In this document: one piece after another, positions 38,758 to 47,413 of the stretch
Position numbering within the stretch: the stretch's first letter is position 1
Layout of the letters: every line of letters starts with the position of its first letter
Assembly: GCA_045805565.1 (NCBI GenBank)
Contig: JBJMKZ010000047.1
Location: forward strand, 1 to 64,000
DNA from: DATAEY01 sp045805565
GTDB lineage: Bacteria > Actinomycetota > Thermoleophilia > Solirubrobacterales > Solirubrobacteraceae
DNA length: 64,000 nucleotides
Direction of reading: 5' to 3'
The notes under the pieces: generated by a model
What the model saw: only the letters and a program-made list of their open reading frames with translations
Told to the model about the DNA's origin: nothing
Databases searched by the model: none
Translations under genes and position numbers: made by a program

Positions 38758-41079
38758 ATGAAGGTCGTCGTCGTACTAACTCACAGCGGTTTCTTCCGCC
38801 ACCTCGAGACCGTCGCCGCGCATCTCCTCGAGCAGGGCCACGAGGTCAAGGTGATCAGCGGTCGGGGCAGGAAGGTCGACGCCGACGAGAGCTACCAGCG
38901 GCAGCTGCTGTCCAGCGTGCGCGACTACGACCTGGGCTCCTACGACTTCAACCTGCTGCGCCGCCGCGGTCCCGGCACCCGGACGATCCGCCGGTTGGCC
39001 GGGGCCATGAGCCACGGCATCTACTTCCGCCCCCAGCACAACTCGCCGCAGCTGGCACCGAGGATGTCGCGGCTGTCGGTGGCGCCCGCGCGCGCGTTCT
39101 TCGCCAGCCGCCCCGGCCGCCGCGTCGTCGCCAGCAACAGCTTCCTGGCCGCGTACCGCCGGCTGCAGGCCCACCTTCCCGCCGACCGCTGCCTGGTGCG
39201 GGTCGTGGAGGGCGAGCGCCCCGACGTGGTGGTGGCGTGTCCGTTCATCTACCGCACCACCAACGACGTCGAGTACATCCGTGCCGCGCAGAAGCTGCGT
39301 ATCCCCACCGTCGCCGTGGTGGCCTCATGGGACAACCTCTCCACCAAGGGCGCCTTCCACCTCCTGACCGACACCGTGGTGGTGTGGAACGAGGGGCTCG
39401 CCAAGGAGGCGCAGCTGCTGCACGGGATCCCACGCGACCGCCTGGCGGTCACCGGAGCGGCCAAGTTCGACCCCTACTTCGAGCTGCAGCCGTCGATGAC
39501 CCGCGCGCAGTTCTGCGAGCACGTGGGGATCGATCCCGACCGCCCGTACCTGCTCTACATCGGCTCCTCCGAGCAGGTCGCCGGCGACGAGACGGGATTC
39601 GTCCGCGAGCTCTCGCAGGCGCTGGCCCGCGATCCCCGGACCGCCGCGGTGCAGGTCGTGGTCCGCCCCCACCCGCTCAACGGCCAGGTGTGGCTCGACT
39701 TCCAGGACGAGCGGATCACGGTGTTCCCGCGCGGCGGGCAGCGGCCGGACATCGCGGGCCCCCGCGACGACTACTTCCATACCCTGCGCTACTCGGCGGC
39801 GGTGGCCGGGGTGAACACCACCGCCTTCCTGGAGGCGGCGATCGCCGACCGCCCGTGCCTGAGCATCGTCTCCGATCGCCACCGCCAGGGGCAGGTCGAG
39901 CGGGGGCACTTCCAGCACCTGCTCAAGGGCCGCTTCATCGAGACCGTCCCCGACTTCGAGGGGGCCGTCTCGGTCGTGGCGGAGGTGCTGGCCGGTCGCG
40001 ACGCCCGGGAGGAGCGTCGCCGGCGGTTCGTGCAGAACTTCGTGCGCCCGGCGGGGATCGACCGGCCCGCCGGGGCGGTGTTGGCCGAGACCATCATCGA
40101 GACCGCCACCAACGGCGTGCGCGACCCCGAGCCGATTCTCCCGAGCCGGATCGCGCCGCCGCCGTCCAGGCCCAGCCGCCGCAAGCAGAATCCCCCGCCT
40201 CCCACCAGCGAGGAGGAGCGGGCGGCCCTCCTGGTCCTGCACGACGGTCACCCGATCCCGGTGCGCCAGCCGCTCGTGCTGATCTCGCAGCTCGGCGGGC
40301 AGGGGGGCGGGCTGCTCAACCGCCTCCTGGACGGGCATCCGCAATGCCACGTCCATCCCCACCGGCTCGACATCGGCCATCCGGGGCCCGGAAGCTGGCC
40401 GGCGCTTGACCTCGCGGCGGGGCCCGGGTCGTGGTGGGACGTGCTCAACGAGCGCCCGGCCGCCCGCGCGTTCGCCGACGGCAGCCCCTCCGACGACGCC
40501 GCGGAGGATGATCCCGCGGGCGGCGACGGCGTGCCTTTCCTGCTGGTCCCGGCCCTCCAGCGGCGGATGTTCGAGCACTGCGCGGCGCAGTCGCCGCCCG
40601 GCTCGCAGCGCGACGTGCTCGATTGCTACATGACCTCCTACTTCAACGCCTGGCTCGACTACCAGAACCTCTATGGGCGCGACCAGCGCTGGGTGACGGC
40701 GTTCGGACCGGGGCTGGGCCTGGGCGCCGGCAATCAGCGCGCCTTCTTCGACGACTACCCGGACGGAAGGCTGATCCTGGTGGTGGCGAACCCCGAGCCC
40801 CCGCCGGAGGACTGGGCCGCCTCGGCGGAGTCGCTGCTGGAGGCGAAGCGAACGTACGGCGAGCGGCTGCTGATCGTCCCCGCCGCCGGGCTGGTGACTG
40901 ACACCGAGGCGGTGATGCGCTCGGTCGCCGGCTGGCTGGGCCTGGGGTTCTCACCGGTCCTGCGCCGGCCGACGCTCAACGGACTGGAGGCCGGCAGGAT
41001 CCCGCCGGCGCCGCACCCGCCCTCGGCGGATTCCCGGGCCGGCGAGCTGTACGAACAGCTGGTCTCGGCGGCCGGCTGA
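38758..41079 (+). CDS. fusion: GT-B glycosyltransferase-like half + sulfotransferase-like half, copy 2
   Basis: A 773-residue two-domain protein. Residues 1-455 are a complete WDN-KG glycosyltransferase-like domain: VVLTHSGFFRHLETVAAHLL, FRPQHNSPQ, VVVACPF, ASWDNLSTKGAFHLL, GIPRDRLAVTGAAKFDPYF, GSSEQVAGDETGFV, VRPHPLNGQVW and GVNTTAFLEAAIADRPCLSI. A Pro/Arg/Lys-rich linker (about 458-485) leads to a sulfotransferase-like half (about 490-773). This aligns with the protein at 37629, but QRSGGT reads GGQGGG and the 3'-phosphate region reads VVANPEPPPEDW. The second half therefore should not bind PAPS normally. A possible role is targeting or holding the glycan for the separate sulfotransferase encoded just upstream. 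Confidence 0.74.
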   Translation: MKVVVVLTHSGFFRHLETVAAHLLEQGHEVKVISGRGRKVDADESYQRQLLSSVRDYDLGSYDFNLLRRRGPGTRTIRRLAGAMSHGIYFRPQHNSPQLAPRMSRLSVAPARAFFASRPGRRVVASNSFLAAYRRLQAHLPADRCLVRVVEGERPDVVVACPFIYRTTNDVEYIRAAQKLRIPTVAVVASWDNLSTKGAFHLLTDTVVVWNEGLAKEAQLLHGIPRDRLAVTGAAKFDPYFELQPSMTRAQFCEHVGIDPDRPYLLYIGSSEQVAGDETGFVRELSQALARDPRTAAVQVVVRPHPLNGQVWLDFQDERITVFPRGGQRPDIAGPRDDYFHTLRYSAAVAGVNTTAFLEAAIADRPCLSIVSDRHRQGQVERGHFQHLLKGRFIETVPDFEGAVSVVAEVLAGRDAREERRRRFVQNFVRPAGIDRPAGAVLAETIIETATNGVRDPEPILPSRIAPPPSRPSRRKQNPPPPTSEEERAALLVLHDGHPIPVRQPLVLISQLGGQGGGLLNRLLDGHPQCHVHPHRLDIGHPGPGSWPALDLAAGPGSWWDVLNERPAARAFADGSPSDDAAEDDPAGGDGVPFLLVPALQRRMFEHCAAQSPPGSQRDVLDCYMTSYFNAWLDYQNLYGRDQRWVTAFGPGLGLGAGNQRAFFDDYPDGRLILVVANPEPPPEDWAASAESLLEAKRTYGERLLIVPAAGLVTDTEAVMRSVAGWLGLGFSPVLRRPTLNGLEAGRIPPAPHPPSADSRAGELYEQLVSAAG

Positions 41080-41094
41080 GCGGGTTCTCCTCGC

Positions 41095-42525
41095 ATGAAG
41101 ATCCTGATCGCGCTCAGCCACGGCGGTTTCTTCCGCCATTTCGAGACGGTCGTCTCGTCGCTGGCCGACCGCGGCCACGAGGTGCGGGTGATCACCCGTT
41201 TCATCCGCAAGACCGGCTCCGACGACGAGCTCGCATACCGCGAGGCGATGATGGCCAGCGTCGCGGGCGTCGACGGCGGCTCCTACGACCTGGGCATGAT
41301 CGTCCGGGGCGACCACTGGACGCTGCCGGTCAACCTGATGCGGGCCTGCCTGGACTACGCGCTGTACCTGCGGCCCCAGCACAACTCGCCGCAGCTGGCC
41401 GACCGCATCGCCGGGCACTGCCCGCGCCCCGTGCGCGCGGCGGTCAGGACCCGGGCCGGCCGGCGGCTGGTGGCGAGCGACCGGTTCTGGCGCGCCGCGC
41501 GCCGCGCCAGCGCGGTGTTCCCCGCCGACGGCGGCATCGCCGCGCAGGTGGCGCAGGCGTCGCCCGACGTGGTGGTGGGCTGCCCGTTCGTCTACACGTT
41601 CTGCAACGACGTCGAGTACCTGCGCGCGGCGCTCAAGCAGGGCATCAGCACGGTCGGGGTGGTCGGGAGCTGGGACAACCTCACCACCAAGGGCGCCTCC
41701 CACCTGCTCGTCGATCGGGTGCTGGTCTGGAACCAGCCGCTCGCCGACGAGGCCGAGCAGATCCACGCGTTCCCTCGCAACCGCATCGAGGTGACCGGCG
41801 CCGCCAAGTTCGACGCCTACTTCGAGCTCGACCGCGCCCGCAGCCGCGAGGACTTCTGCGCGCGCGCCGGGCTGGAGCCCGGCCTGCCCTTCGTGCTCTA
41901 CGTCGGGTCGTCCAAGCAGGTGGCCGGCGACGAGAGCGGGTTCGTGCGCGACCTGGCCGGATCGCTGCGCTCGAACCCTGGGCTGGGAGAACTGCAGATG
42001 GTGGTGCGCCCGCACCCCCTCAACGTCGACTCCTGGACCGGGTTCTCCGAGCCGGGCGTGGTCGTCTTCCCCGCCGACGGAGCACGTCCCGACCTGGAGG
42101 GGCCACGCCAGGACTACTTCGACACCCTGACCCACAGCGCGGCGGTGATCGGCGTGAACACCACCGCCTTCCTGGAGGCGGCGGTGACCGACCGACCGTG
42201 CCTGAGCATCGTCTCCGAGCGCCACCGCCAGGGACAGGTCGAGCGCGGGCATTTCCATCACCTGCTCGACGGCGGGTTCATCGAGACGTCGCCCGACCTC
42301 GAGGGCGCGGCGGCGATCGTGTCGCGGATCCTGGCCGGCGAGGATCCGCGACGCGAGCAGCGCCGCCGCTTCGTCGGGTACTTCGTGCGGCCCGGCGGGA
42401 TGGACCGGCGGGCGGGCGAGGTGGTGGCGGAGGCGATCGAGCGCGCCGGCCGCGCCGGGCGGCCGTCGGACGTCCCGGCGGCGGGCGAGCTCGATCCGGC
42501 GCTGGTCACCGCCGGTCCTAGATGA
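41095..42525 (+). CDS. GT-B-fold glycosyltransferase-like protein (WDN-TKG paralogue family)
   Basis: A 476-residue stand-alone member of the paralogue family. Motifs are ALSHGGFFRHFETVVSSLAD, LRPQHNSPQLADR, VVVGCPFVYTF, GSWDNLTTKGASHLLVDRVL, FPRNRIEVTGAAKFDAYF, GSSKQVAGDESGFVRDL, VRPHPLNVDSW and GVNTTAFLEAAVTDRPCLSI. The C-terminus (GGMDRRAGEVVAEAIERA) is shared with the fusion proteins, and there is no sulfotransferase-like half. It lies 15 bases after the fusion gene with no TAnnnT box, so it is probably cotranscribed. It overlaps the GT2 gene by ATGA. It is a likely glycosyltransferase for a sugar of the sulfated glycan; donor unknown. Confidence 0.7.
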   Translation: MKILIALSHGGFFRHFETVVSSLADRGHEVRVITRFIRKTGSDDELAYREAMMASVAGVDGGSYDLGMIVRGDHWTLPVNLMRACLDYALYLRPQHNSPQLADRIAGHCPRPVRAAVRTRAGRRLVASDRFWRAARRASAVFPADGGIAAQVAQASPDVVVGCPFVYTFCNDVEYLRAALKQGISTVGVVGSWDNLTTKGASHLLVDRVLVWNQPLADEAEQIHAFPRNRIEVTGAAKFDAYFELDRARSREDFCARAGLEPGLPFVLYVGSSKQVAGDESGFVRDLAGSLRSNPGLGELQMVVRPHPLNVDSWTGFSEPGVVVFPADGARPDLEGPRQDYFDTLTHSAAVIGVNTTAFLEAAVTDRPCLSIVSERHRQGQVERGHFHHLLDGGFIETSPDLEGAAAIVSRILAGEDPRREQRRRFVGYFVRPGGMDRRAGEVVAEAIERAGRAGRPSDVPAAGELDPALVTAGPR

Positions 42526-43535
42526 GTGATCCCACGGCTCCGCGCACGCGGCCGCGCAATCAATCGTCCAGCGGTCCCGTGGCCCGCGCGGTCTTCGGGG
42601 CGACGCTCCACAACAACGCCCGCCACCTTCCTGCCGCCGTGGAGTCGCTGCTGTCCCAGACCGAGCGCGACCTGGCCATCGTGCTGGTGGACGACGCCTC
42701 CAGCGACGCCACCGCCCAACTGGCCGGCGCATACGCGGGCGACGCGCGCGTCAGCTACGAGCGCAATCCCGCCCGGGTGGGGCTGATCGGGACCTGGCGA
42801 CGCGCGCTCGAGCTGGCACGCGAGCGCCACCCGGAGGCCGACTACTTCGCGTGGGCATCCGACCACGACGTGTGGGACGCCCGCTGGCTGGAGCGGCTGC
42901 TTGCCGAGCTCGACGCCCATCCCGACGCGGTGCTGGCCTATCCGCTCGCGGTGAGGATCGGAGAGCACGGAGAGGGGCTGCGCCCCCAGCCGCCCTGGCG
43001 CTTCGACACCGCGGCGATCGCGGACCCGCAGCGGCGGTTCGCGCACTTCTGCCGCGCGGGCGTCTCGGGCGACATGGTCTACGGCCTGTTTCGGACGGAC
43101 GCGCTGGCGCCGATCGGCTTCCCGCGCGCCCTGATGCCCGACCGGCTCCTGCTGGCGAGGCTGTCGCTGGTCGGCGAGTTCCGCCAGGTTCCCGAGGTCC
43201 TCTGGCGTCGGCGTTTCGTGCGGGCGGTGTCCGCCCGGCGCCAGCGCCCGTCCCTCCTCGCCGCCGGCACGCCAGCGTGGACCCGGGTGCCATGGCCGCT
43301 GGCCCATTCGGCGGCGCTGGTCCGCCACCTGGCGGTGGACGGCGAGGGGCGACCCGCGGTCGGACGGTGGAGCGGATTGCGGCTCGCCGCCGTCTACCTC
43401 GCGACCTCCACCTGGAGGCAGGCGCGCAAGTGGCTCCTGCGTCCGATCGCCCGGCTGCGCCTGGGCGAGCGGCGGGGCTTTCGGGCCGCGCTGGGCGCTG
43501 CCCGCAATGCCGGCCGCAGGCGCTGCTCCCCCTGA
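42522..43535 (+). CDS. family 2 glycosyltransferase
   Basis: A 337-residue GT-A fold enzyme. ARAVFGATLHNNARHLPAAV begins the domain near residue 24. The nucleotide-binding IVLVDDASSDATAQLAG and the metal-binding DYFAWASDHDVWDARWL (DxD-like) follow. There are no obvious membrane helices, and the C-terminus is basic, which may give peripheral membrane binding. ATG 42522 overlaps the preceding stop (ATGA), making this the last gene of the 38758-43535 run. It should add one sugar from a nucleotide donor. Specificity is not predictable. Confidence 0.84.
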   Translation: MSDPTAPRTRPRNQSSSGPVARAVFGATLHNNARHLPAAVESLLSQTERDLAIVLVDDASSDATAQLAGAYAGDARVSYERNPARVGLIGTWRRALELARERHPEADYFAWASDHDVWDARWLERLLAELDAHPDAVLAYPLAVRIGEHGEGLRPQPPWRFDTAAIADPQRRFAHFCRAGVSGDMVYGLFRTDALAPIGFPRALMPDRLLLARLSLVGEFRQVPEVLWRRRFVRAVSARRQRPSLLAAGTPAWTRVPWPLAHSAALVRHLAVDGEGRPAVGRWSGLRLAAVYLATSTWRQARKWLLRPIARLRLGERRGFRAALGAARNAGRRRCSP

Positions 43536-43670
43536 CTCGTGCCCCGCTCCGGGGCGGGCTTCGCCGCAGGCGCCGTTGGTATCGTCTTCCGCCCGGCCGC
43601 CCCGGCCGCCGCGGCGGCCCGCCGCCGGCGGCGAGCGCTCGACGAGCCCGCGTCCCCGGTTCGCCTCCCG

Positions 43671-45227
43671 ATGACCCGTAGCGAAGAGCTGGCCGCACCC
43701 AAGTCGCCCGATGGCGGCCGGCGAACCGCGTTCCTGGTCGTCGAGCAGGGCTTCGCCGCGCGCTTTCTGCTGCGAACCGACGTCCTGGCCGCCCTCACCG
43801 AGGCGGGCGTGCGCGTGGTGGTCCTGGCCCCCAACCCCGACGAGCGCTACCTGATCGACGAGCTGGCGCCCCAGGGCGTCCGGGTCGAGCCTCTGCGTGC
43901 GCGCCGGGAGGTGGTGCAGCGCTCGCGGTGGTGGTGGCTCGTGCACAACCTGCGCACCTTCACGCTCGGCGAGCCGTGGCGAAGCCGGGCCTTCCTCGAC
44001 TACTACCGGGGCTTCCGCCGCCAGGTGGCCGCCGACCATCCCGCCGTGAGCCGGTGCATCCACCTGGCGCTGTGGCCGTTGTGGCGGTCGCGCAGGCTGC
44101 GTCGGGCGCTGCTGGCGGCCGAGGCGAGGCTGTTCACCCGGGACCTGCACCGGGACCTGTTCGATCGCTACCGCCCGGACCTGGTGGTCACCACCAGCCC
44201 CGGCTGGTTTCTCCCCGACGCCCTGGTGCTGCGCGAGGCGCGCCGCCGCGGCGTCCGCACCGCCGCCGTGGTGCTGGCATGGGACAACCCGACCAACAAG
44301 GGCTACCGCGGAGCCGACCCCGACCTCACCGTTGTCTGGTCGGAGCGCATGGCGGATCAGATCGTGCGCCACCACGACTACCCCCGGGAGCGGATCCTGG
44401 TCGGCGGGGTGCCGCACTTCGACCCCTACCTGCGGCCGGACGGGCTGCCGTCCCGCGACGAGCTGTTCGCGCAGCTCGGCCTCGACCCCGGCCGGAGGCT
44501 GGTCCTGTTCGCCACCCGGTCGCCGGCGAGCTACCCCCACAGTCCGATCGTGGCCGAGGCGCTCGCTCGCGCAGTCTCGGACGGCGCGTTCGGCCACCCG
44601 TCGCAGCTGGTCGTGCGCCTGCACCCGGTCTCCTTCCGTCCCGGCTATCACCTCCCGCTCGAGGAGTACCGCCGATTGTCGGAGGGGAAGGCGCACGTGC
44701 ACCTGGACGTGCCGACCGTCCTGTCGCAGGCGCTTCGCAGCGACATGCCCGCGTCGGAGACCACCCGGCTCGGCGCCCTGATCAAGCACTGCGACGTGCT
44801 GGTCAACGTGTTCTCCACCACCAGCCTGGAGGCCCTGCTCGTCGACCGGCCGGTGGTCATGGTGTCCCCGGACGCCCACCTGTCCGCCGGCAATCACGCG
44901 GCGGCCCCCGCCCCGGAATGGCCGCGGGAGTTCGCCGACTACGAGCACACCCGCGAACTGGTCGAGCGGGGCGCCGCGCGCGTGGCCGACTCCCTGCCGC
45001 AGTTGGTCGAGGAGGTGCGTCGGTACCTGGACGACCCGGAGCGCGACGGCCACGGTCGGCGCGAGGCGGCGGCGCGTGAGTGCGGACCGATGGACGGACG
45101 CTCGGGGCGCAGGATCGGCGGTTATCTGCTGGAGGCAATGGCCGCGACCCCCGCCGACGGCGCCGTCGCTCCGCAGCCGCGCCCGGAGCGGGCGCCGGCC
45201 GGGACGGCGACCGGGAGCGCGATCTGA
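43671..45227 (+). CDS. divergent GT-B-fold glycosyltransferase/glycerophosphotransferase-like protein
   Basis: A 518-residue distant member of the WDN-KG family: AFLVVEQGFAARFLLRTDVL near residue 18, VTTSPGWFLPDALVLREA, VLAWDNPTNKGYRGADPDLT, YPRERILVGGVPHFDPYLRP, VRLHPVSFRPGY and LVNVFSTTSLEALLVDRPVVMVS. Motif order is the same as in the others, but identity is low. ATG 43671 is chosen because the upstream 44 codons to 43539 are Ala/Arg/Pro-rich and unlike any domain. The C-terminal 50 residues are low-complexity and overlap the N-terminal reading frame of the next gene. It is probably another glycan-assembly transferase. Confidence 0.62.
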   Translation: MTRSEELAAPKSPDGGRRTAFLVVEQGFAARFLLRTDVLAALTEAGVRVVVLAPNPDERYLIDELAPQGVRVEPLRARREVVQRSRWWWLVHNLRTFTLGEPWRSRAFLDYYRGFRRQVAADHPAVSRCIHLALWPLWRSRRLRRALLAAEARLFTRDLHRDLFDRYRPDLVVTTSPGWFLPDALVLREARRRGVRTAAVVLAWDNPTNKGYRGADPDLTVVWSERMADQIVRHHDYPRERILVGGVPHFDPYLRPDGLPSRDELFAQLGLDPGRRLVLFATRSPASYPHSPIVAEALARAVSDGAFGHPSQLVVRLHPVSFRPGYHLPLEEYRRLSEGKAHVHLDVPTVLSQALRSDMPASETTRLGALIKHCDVLVNVFSTTSLEALLVDRPVVMVSPDAHLSAGNHAAAPAPEWPREFADYEHTRELVERGAARVADSLPQLVEEVRRYLDDPERDGHGRREAAARECGPMDGRSGRRIGGYLLEAMAATPADGAVAPQPRPERAPAGTATGSAI

Positions 45228-46735
45228 GCACCCGCCTGCAGCCGGGGACCGAGTCCGCGGCGGGGGTCCACCCGCGGCGACGGCGCCGGCCGCTGCGGGG
45301 ACCCGGCCTCCGTCCGCCGCGCCCGCTGGTCGCGCTGGTCGCCGCCACCGTGGTGCTGGGGTTCGCCTGGGCGTTGTTCGTGCCCGCCGGACAAGCGCCC
45401 GACGAGCCATCGCACATCGCCTACGTCCAGGTCCTGGCCGAGCGCTTCGACGTGCCGCAGCCCGACGAGGTCTCCGGCCGCGAGCACGGCTACTCCACCG
45501 AGCAGCGGCTCGCCCGCGATCGCTCGCACCAGCAGTGGCAGTACGCCGAGCCGACGGTCAAGAGCGAGTGGGATCCGTCGACGCAGCGGCGGTGGCGTCA
45601 GGAGAACGCGCGACTGGGCCCGGGCAGCCGCTCGGACGGCGGGGGCCCCAACTCGGCCGCCGGCAACCCCCCGCTCTACTACGCCTACGAGGCCCTGCCG
45701 TACTACGCCGCCTCCGGCGGCGATTTCTTCGACCGGCTGTTCGCCATGCGGATGTGGTCCGCCCTGCTGCTGGCCGCGGCGGTGGTGGCCACCTGGCTGC
45801 TGATGGGCGAGCTGACCGGCGGCGACCGGCTGTACCAGGTCATCGGCTCGGGGGTCGTGGGTCTGCAGCCGATGGCCTCCTTCATCTCGGCCTCGATCAA
45901 CCCCGACGCGGGGCTCGTCCCCCTCTGGGCGCTGGCGTTCTGGCTGGGGTTGAGGCTGCTGCGCGGCCGGGCGGGCCTGGGCGGGGCGGCGGCGCTGGTC
46001 GCCGTGACGGCGGGCGCGCTGCTGGTCAAGGCCAGTTCGCTCGCGCTGCTCCCCGCCGTCGCGTTCGCGCTCGCGGTGGCGGCGCGGCGGGCGCTGCTCG
46101 CGCGCGACCTGGGACCGGCGCGGCTCGGCGTCCTGGTCGTCGGCGGCACGCTCGCCCTCGCCGCGGCGGTGGTGGGCACCTCCGGTCGCCTCCAGAACGC
46201 GCTGCAGTTCCGCCCCGGCGACGTCATCAGCTTCCTCGACTACCTGTGGCAGGCGTACCTGCCCAACCTCCCCTTCCAGACGCCGATTCCCATGCTCGCG
46301 GCGTTCGAGGGTTATGACATCTGGATCCGCACCGGCTGGGCGGCGTTCGGATGGCTGGAGATCCAGTTCCCGGCGCCGGTCTACGCGCTGCTGGCCGTTA
46401 TCTCCGTGGGCATCGTCGGCGCCGGAGTGCTGGCGATCGCCCACCGTCGCTTTCCTCTCGGCGGCCCGATGCTCACGTTCTTCGCCCTGACCGCGGTGGC
46501 GCTGGTGGCGGTGCTGCACTGGGTGGAGTTCCACCAGTTCGTCGACCAGCGCCAGTCGTTCATCCAGGGCCGCTACCTGCTCGGGCTGCTGCCGCTGGGC
46601 GGTGTGCTGACCGCCGCCGCCGTCGCCAACCTGTCCGCCCGCTGGCGCGCAGCGGCCGCCGGCGCGGTCCTGGGCGGGCTGTTCGCCCTGCAGCTCTTCT
46701 CGCTCGGACTGGTGGCGGTGAGGTTCTATGTCTAG
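45080..46735 (+). CDS. DUF2142 family polytopic membrane protein
   Basis: Polytopic protein with the DUF2142 pattern. A first helix (VALVAATVVLGFAWALFVPAG) is followed by QAPDEPSHIAYVQVL, a large outside loop with GNPPLYYAYEALPYY, then about ten further helices to the C-terminus. DUF2142 proteins are GT-C-like and sit in cell-surface glycan loci. The start is uncertain. GTG 45080 overlaps the preceding gene by 148 bases and gives a basic, unlikely head of about 80 residues. The only later candidate before the first helix is a CTG near 45224. The stop overlaps the next gene by eight bases. Confidence 0.75.
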   Translation: MRTDGRTLGAQDRRLSAGGNGRDPRRRRRRSAAAPGAGAGRDGDRERDLSTRLQPGTESAAGVHPRRRRRPLRGPGLRPPRPLVALVAATVVLGFAWALFVPAGQAPDEPSHIAYVQVLAERFDVPQPDEVSGREHGYSTEQRLARDRSHQQWQYAEPTVKSEWDPSTQRRWRQENARLGPGSRSDGGGPNSAAGNPPLYYAYEALPYYAASGGDFFDRLFAMRMWSALLLAAAVVATWLLMGELTGGDRLYQVIGSGVVGLQPMASFISASINPDAGLVPLWALAFWLGLRLLRGRAGLGGAAALVAVTAGALLVKASSLALLPAVAFALAVAARRALLARDLGPARLGVLVVGGTLALAAAVVGTSGRLQNALQFRPGDVISFLDYLWQAYLPNLPFQTPIPMLAAFEGYDIWIRTGWAAFGWLEIQFPAPVYALLAVISVGIVGAGVLAIAHRRFPLGGPMLTFFALTAVALVAVLHWVEFHQFVDQRQSFIQGRYLLGLLPLGGVLTAAAVANLSARWRAAAAGAVLGGLFALQLFSLGLVAVRFYV

Positions 46736-47405
46736 CCGCCGCCGGCCGGCGCGCGGTGCGCTCGTCACGCTCGCGCTCGCCGGGCTGGCGATCGCCGGGC
46801 TGGTCGTCGCGGCGGCGGTCGACCGCCGGGACCTGGCCTTCACCCCAGGCGTCCCGATGCTCGGGCCGGTGGTGCGGCTCGATCCGGGCCGGGAGGCCTG
46901 CCAGCGCAGCCTGAGGGCGAAGGCGTCCTTCCGGGCGGTCGAGCTGATCCCGGGCCCGGCCCCGACCGCGGGGCCCCCCCTGGGGGTGACGGTCGCCGCC
47001 AGCCGCTCCGGCCAGCTGCTGGGGGGCGGGCTGGTCCGGGGCGGCTATCGGGGCGGCAACCCCCTGAAGGCGACCGTGGGCAAGGTGTCCGCAGACCGGA
47101 TCGACGTATGCATCGACAACCGCGGAACCACGCCGGTGACGCTGGGCGGCGGCAAGGCCGAGAGCGTCCGTGGCAGCCGGCTGACGAGCGGCGGCCACCA
47201 GGTCGCGGGCTACGCGGTGTCGCTGCGCTTCTTCCGCGGCCGGCCGCACCCGGTCCTCTCACAGGTTCCGCTGATCTTCCGACGGGCGGCGCTGTTCCGC
47301 CCCGGCGTGGTCGGCGCATGGACGTTCTGGCTGCTGGCGGCGCTGGTCGCGGTCGGCGTGCCGCTCCTGCTGGCCCGCGCGGTGGCCGACGCCGAGCCCC
47401 GATAG
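46728..47405 (+). CDS. membrane-anchored hypothetical protein
   Basis: A 225-residue protein I do not recognise. A short basic N-terminus leads into helix LVTLALAGLAIAGLVVAAAV, then about 140 residues outside with a beta-rich look (VGKVSADRIDVCIDNRGTTPVTL), and a second helix near the end (WTFWLLAALVAVGVPLLLARAV). Two Cys (EACQRS and VCIDN) could form a disulfide. ATG 46728 overlaps the DUF2142 stop by eight bases, so translation is coupled. The two may form a complex. Carbohydrate binding by the outer domain is only a guess. Confidence 0.6.
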   Translation: MSSRRRPARGALVTLALAGLAIAGLVVAAAVDRRDLAFTPGVPMLGPVVRLDPGREACQRSLRAKASFRAVELIPGPAPTAGPPLGVTVAASRSGQLLGGGLVRGGYRGGNPLKATVGKVSADRIDVCIDNRGTTPVTLGGGKAESVRGSRLTSGGHQVAGYAVSLRFFRGRPHPVLSQVPLIFRRAALFRPGVVGAWTFWLLAALVAVGVPLLLARAVADAEPR

Positions 47406-47413
47406 CCCCGGCC

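Noticed and set aside
38758..41079. Fusion gene as a sequencing or assembly chimaera of a GT gene and a sulfotransferase gene
   Set aside because: The same domain order and linker (EEERxALLxLHDxHPIPVRQPL) recur independently in the gene at 11083, so the fusion is real.
41095..42525. UDP-GlcNAc 2-epimerase (NeuC) for the nonulosonate pathway
   Set aside because: The GT-B-like fold is similar, but the catalytic residues and short length of NeuC are not matched. WDN-KG and the repeated paralogues argue for a transferase family.
42258..45410. 1050-codon minus-strand frame opposite the GT genes
   Set aside because: It runs antisense to four genes with clear motifs. Its Arg/Pro-rich translation is typical of high-GC shadow frames.
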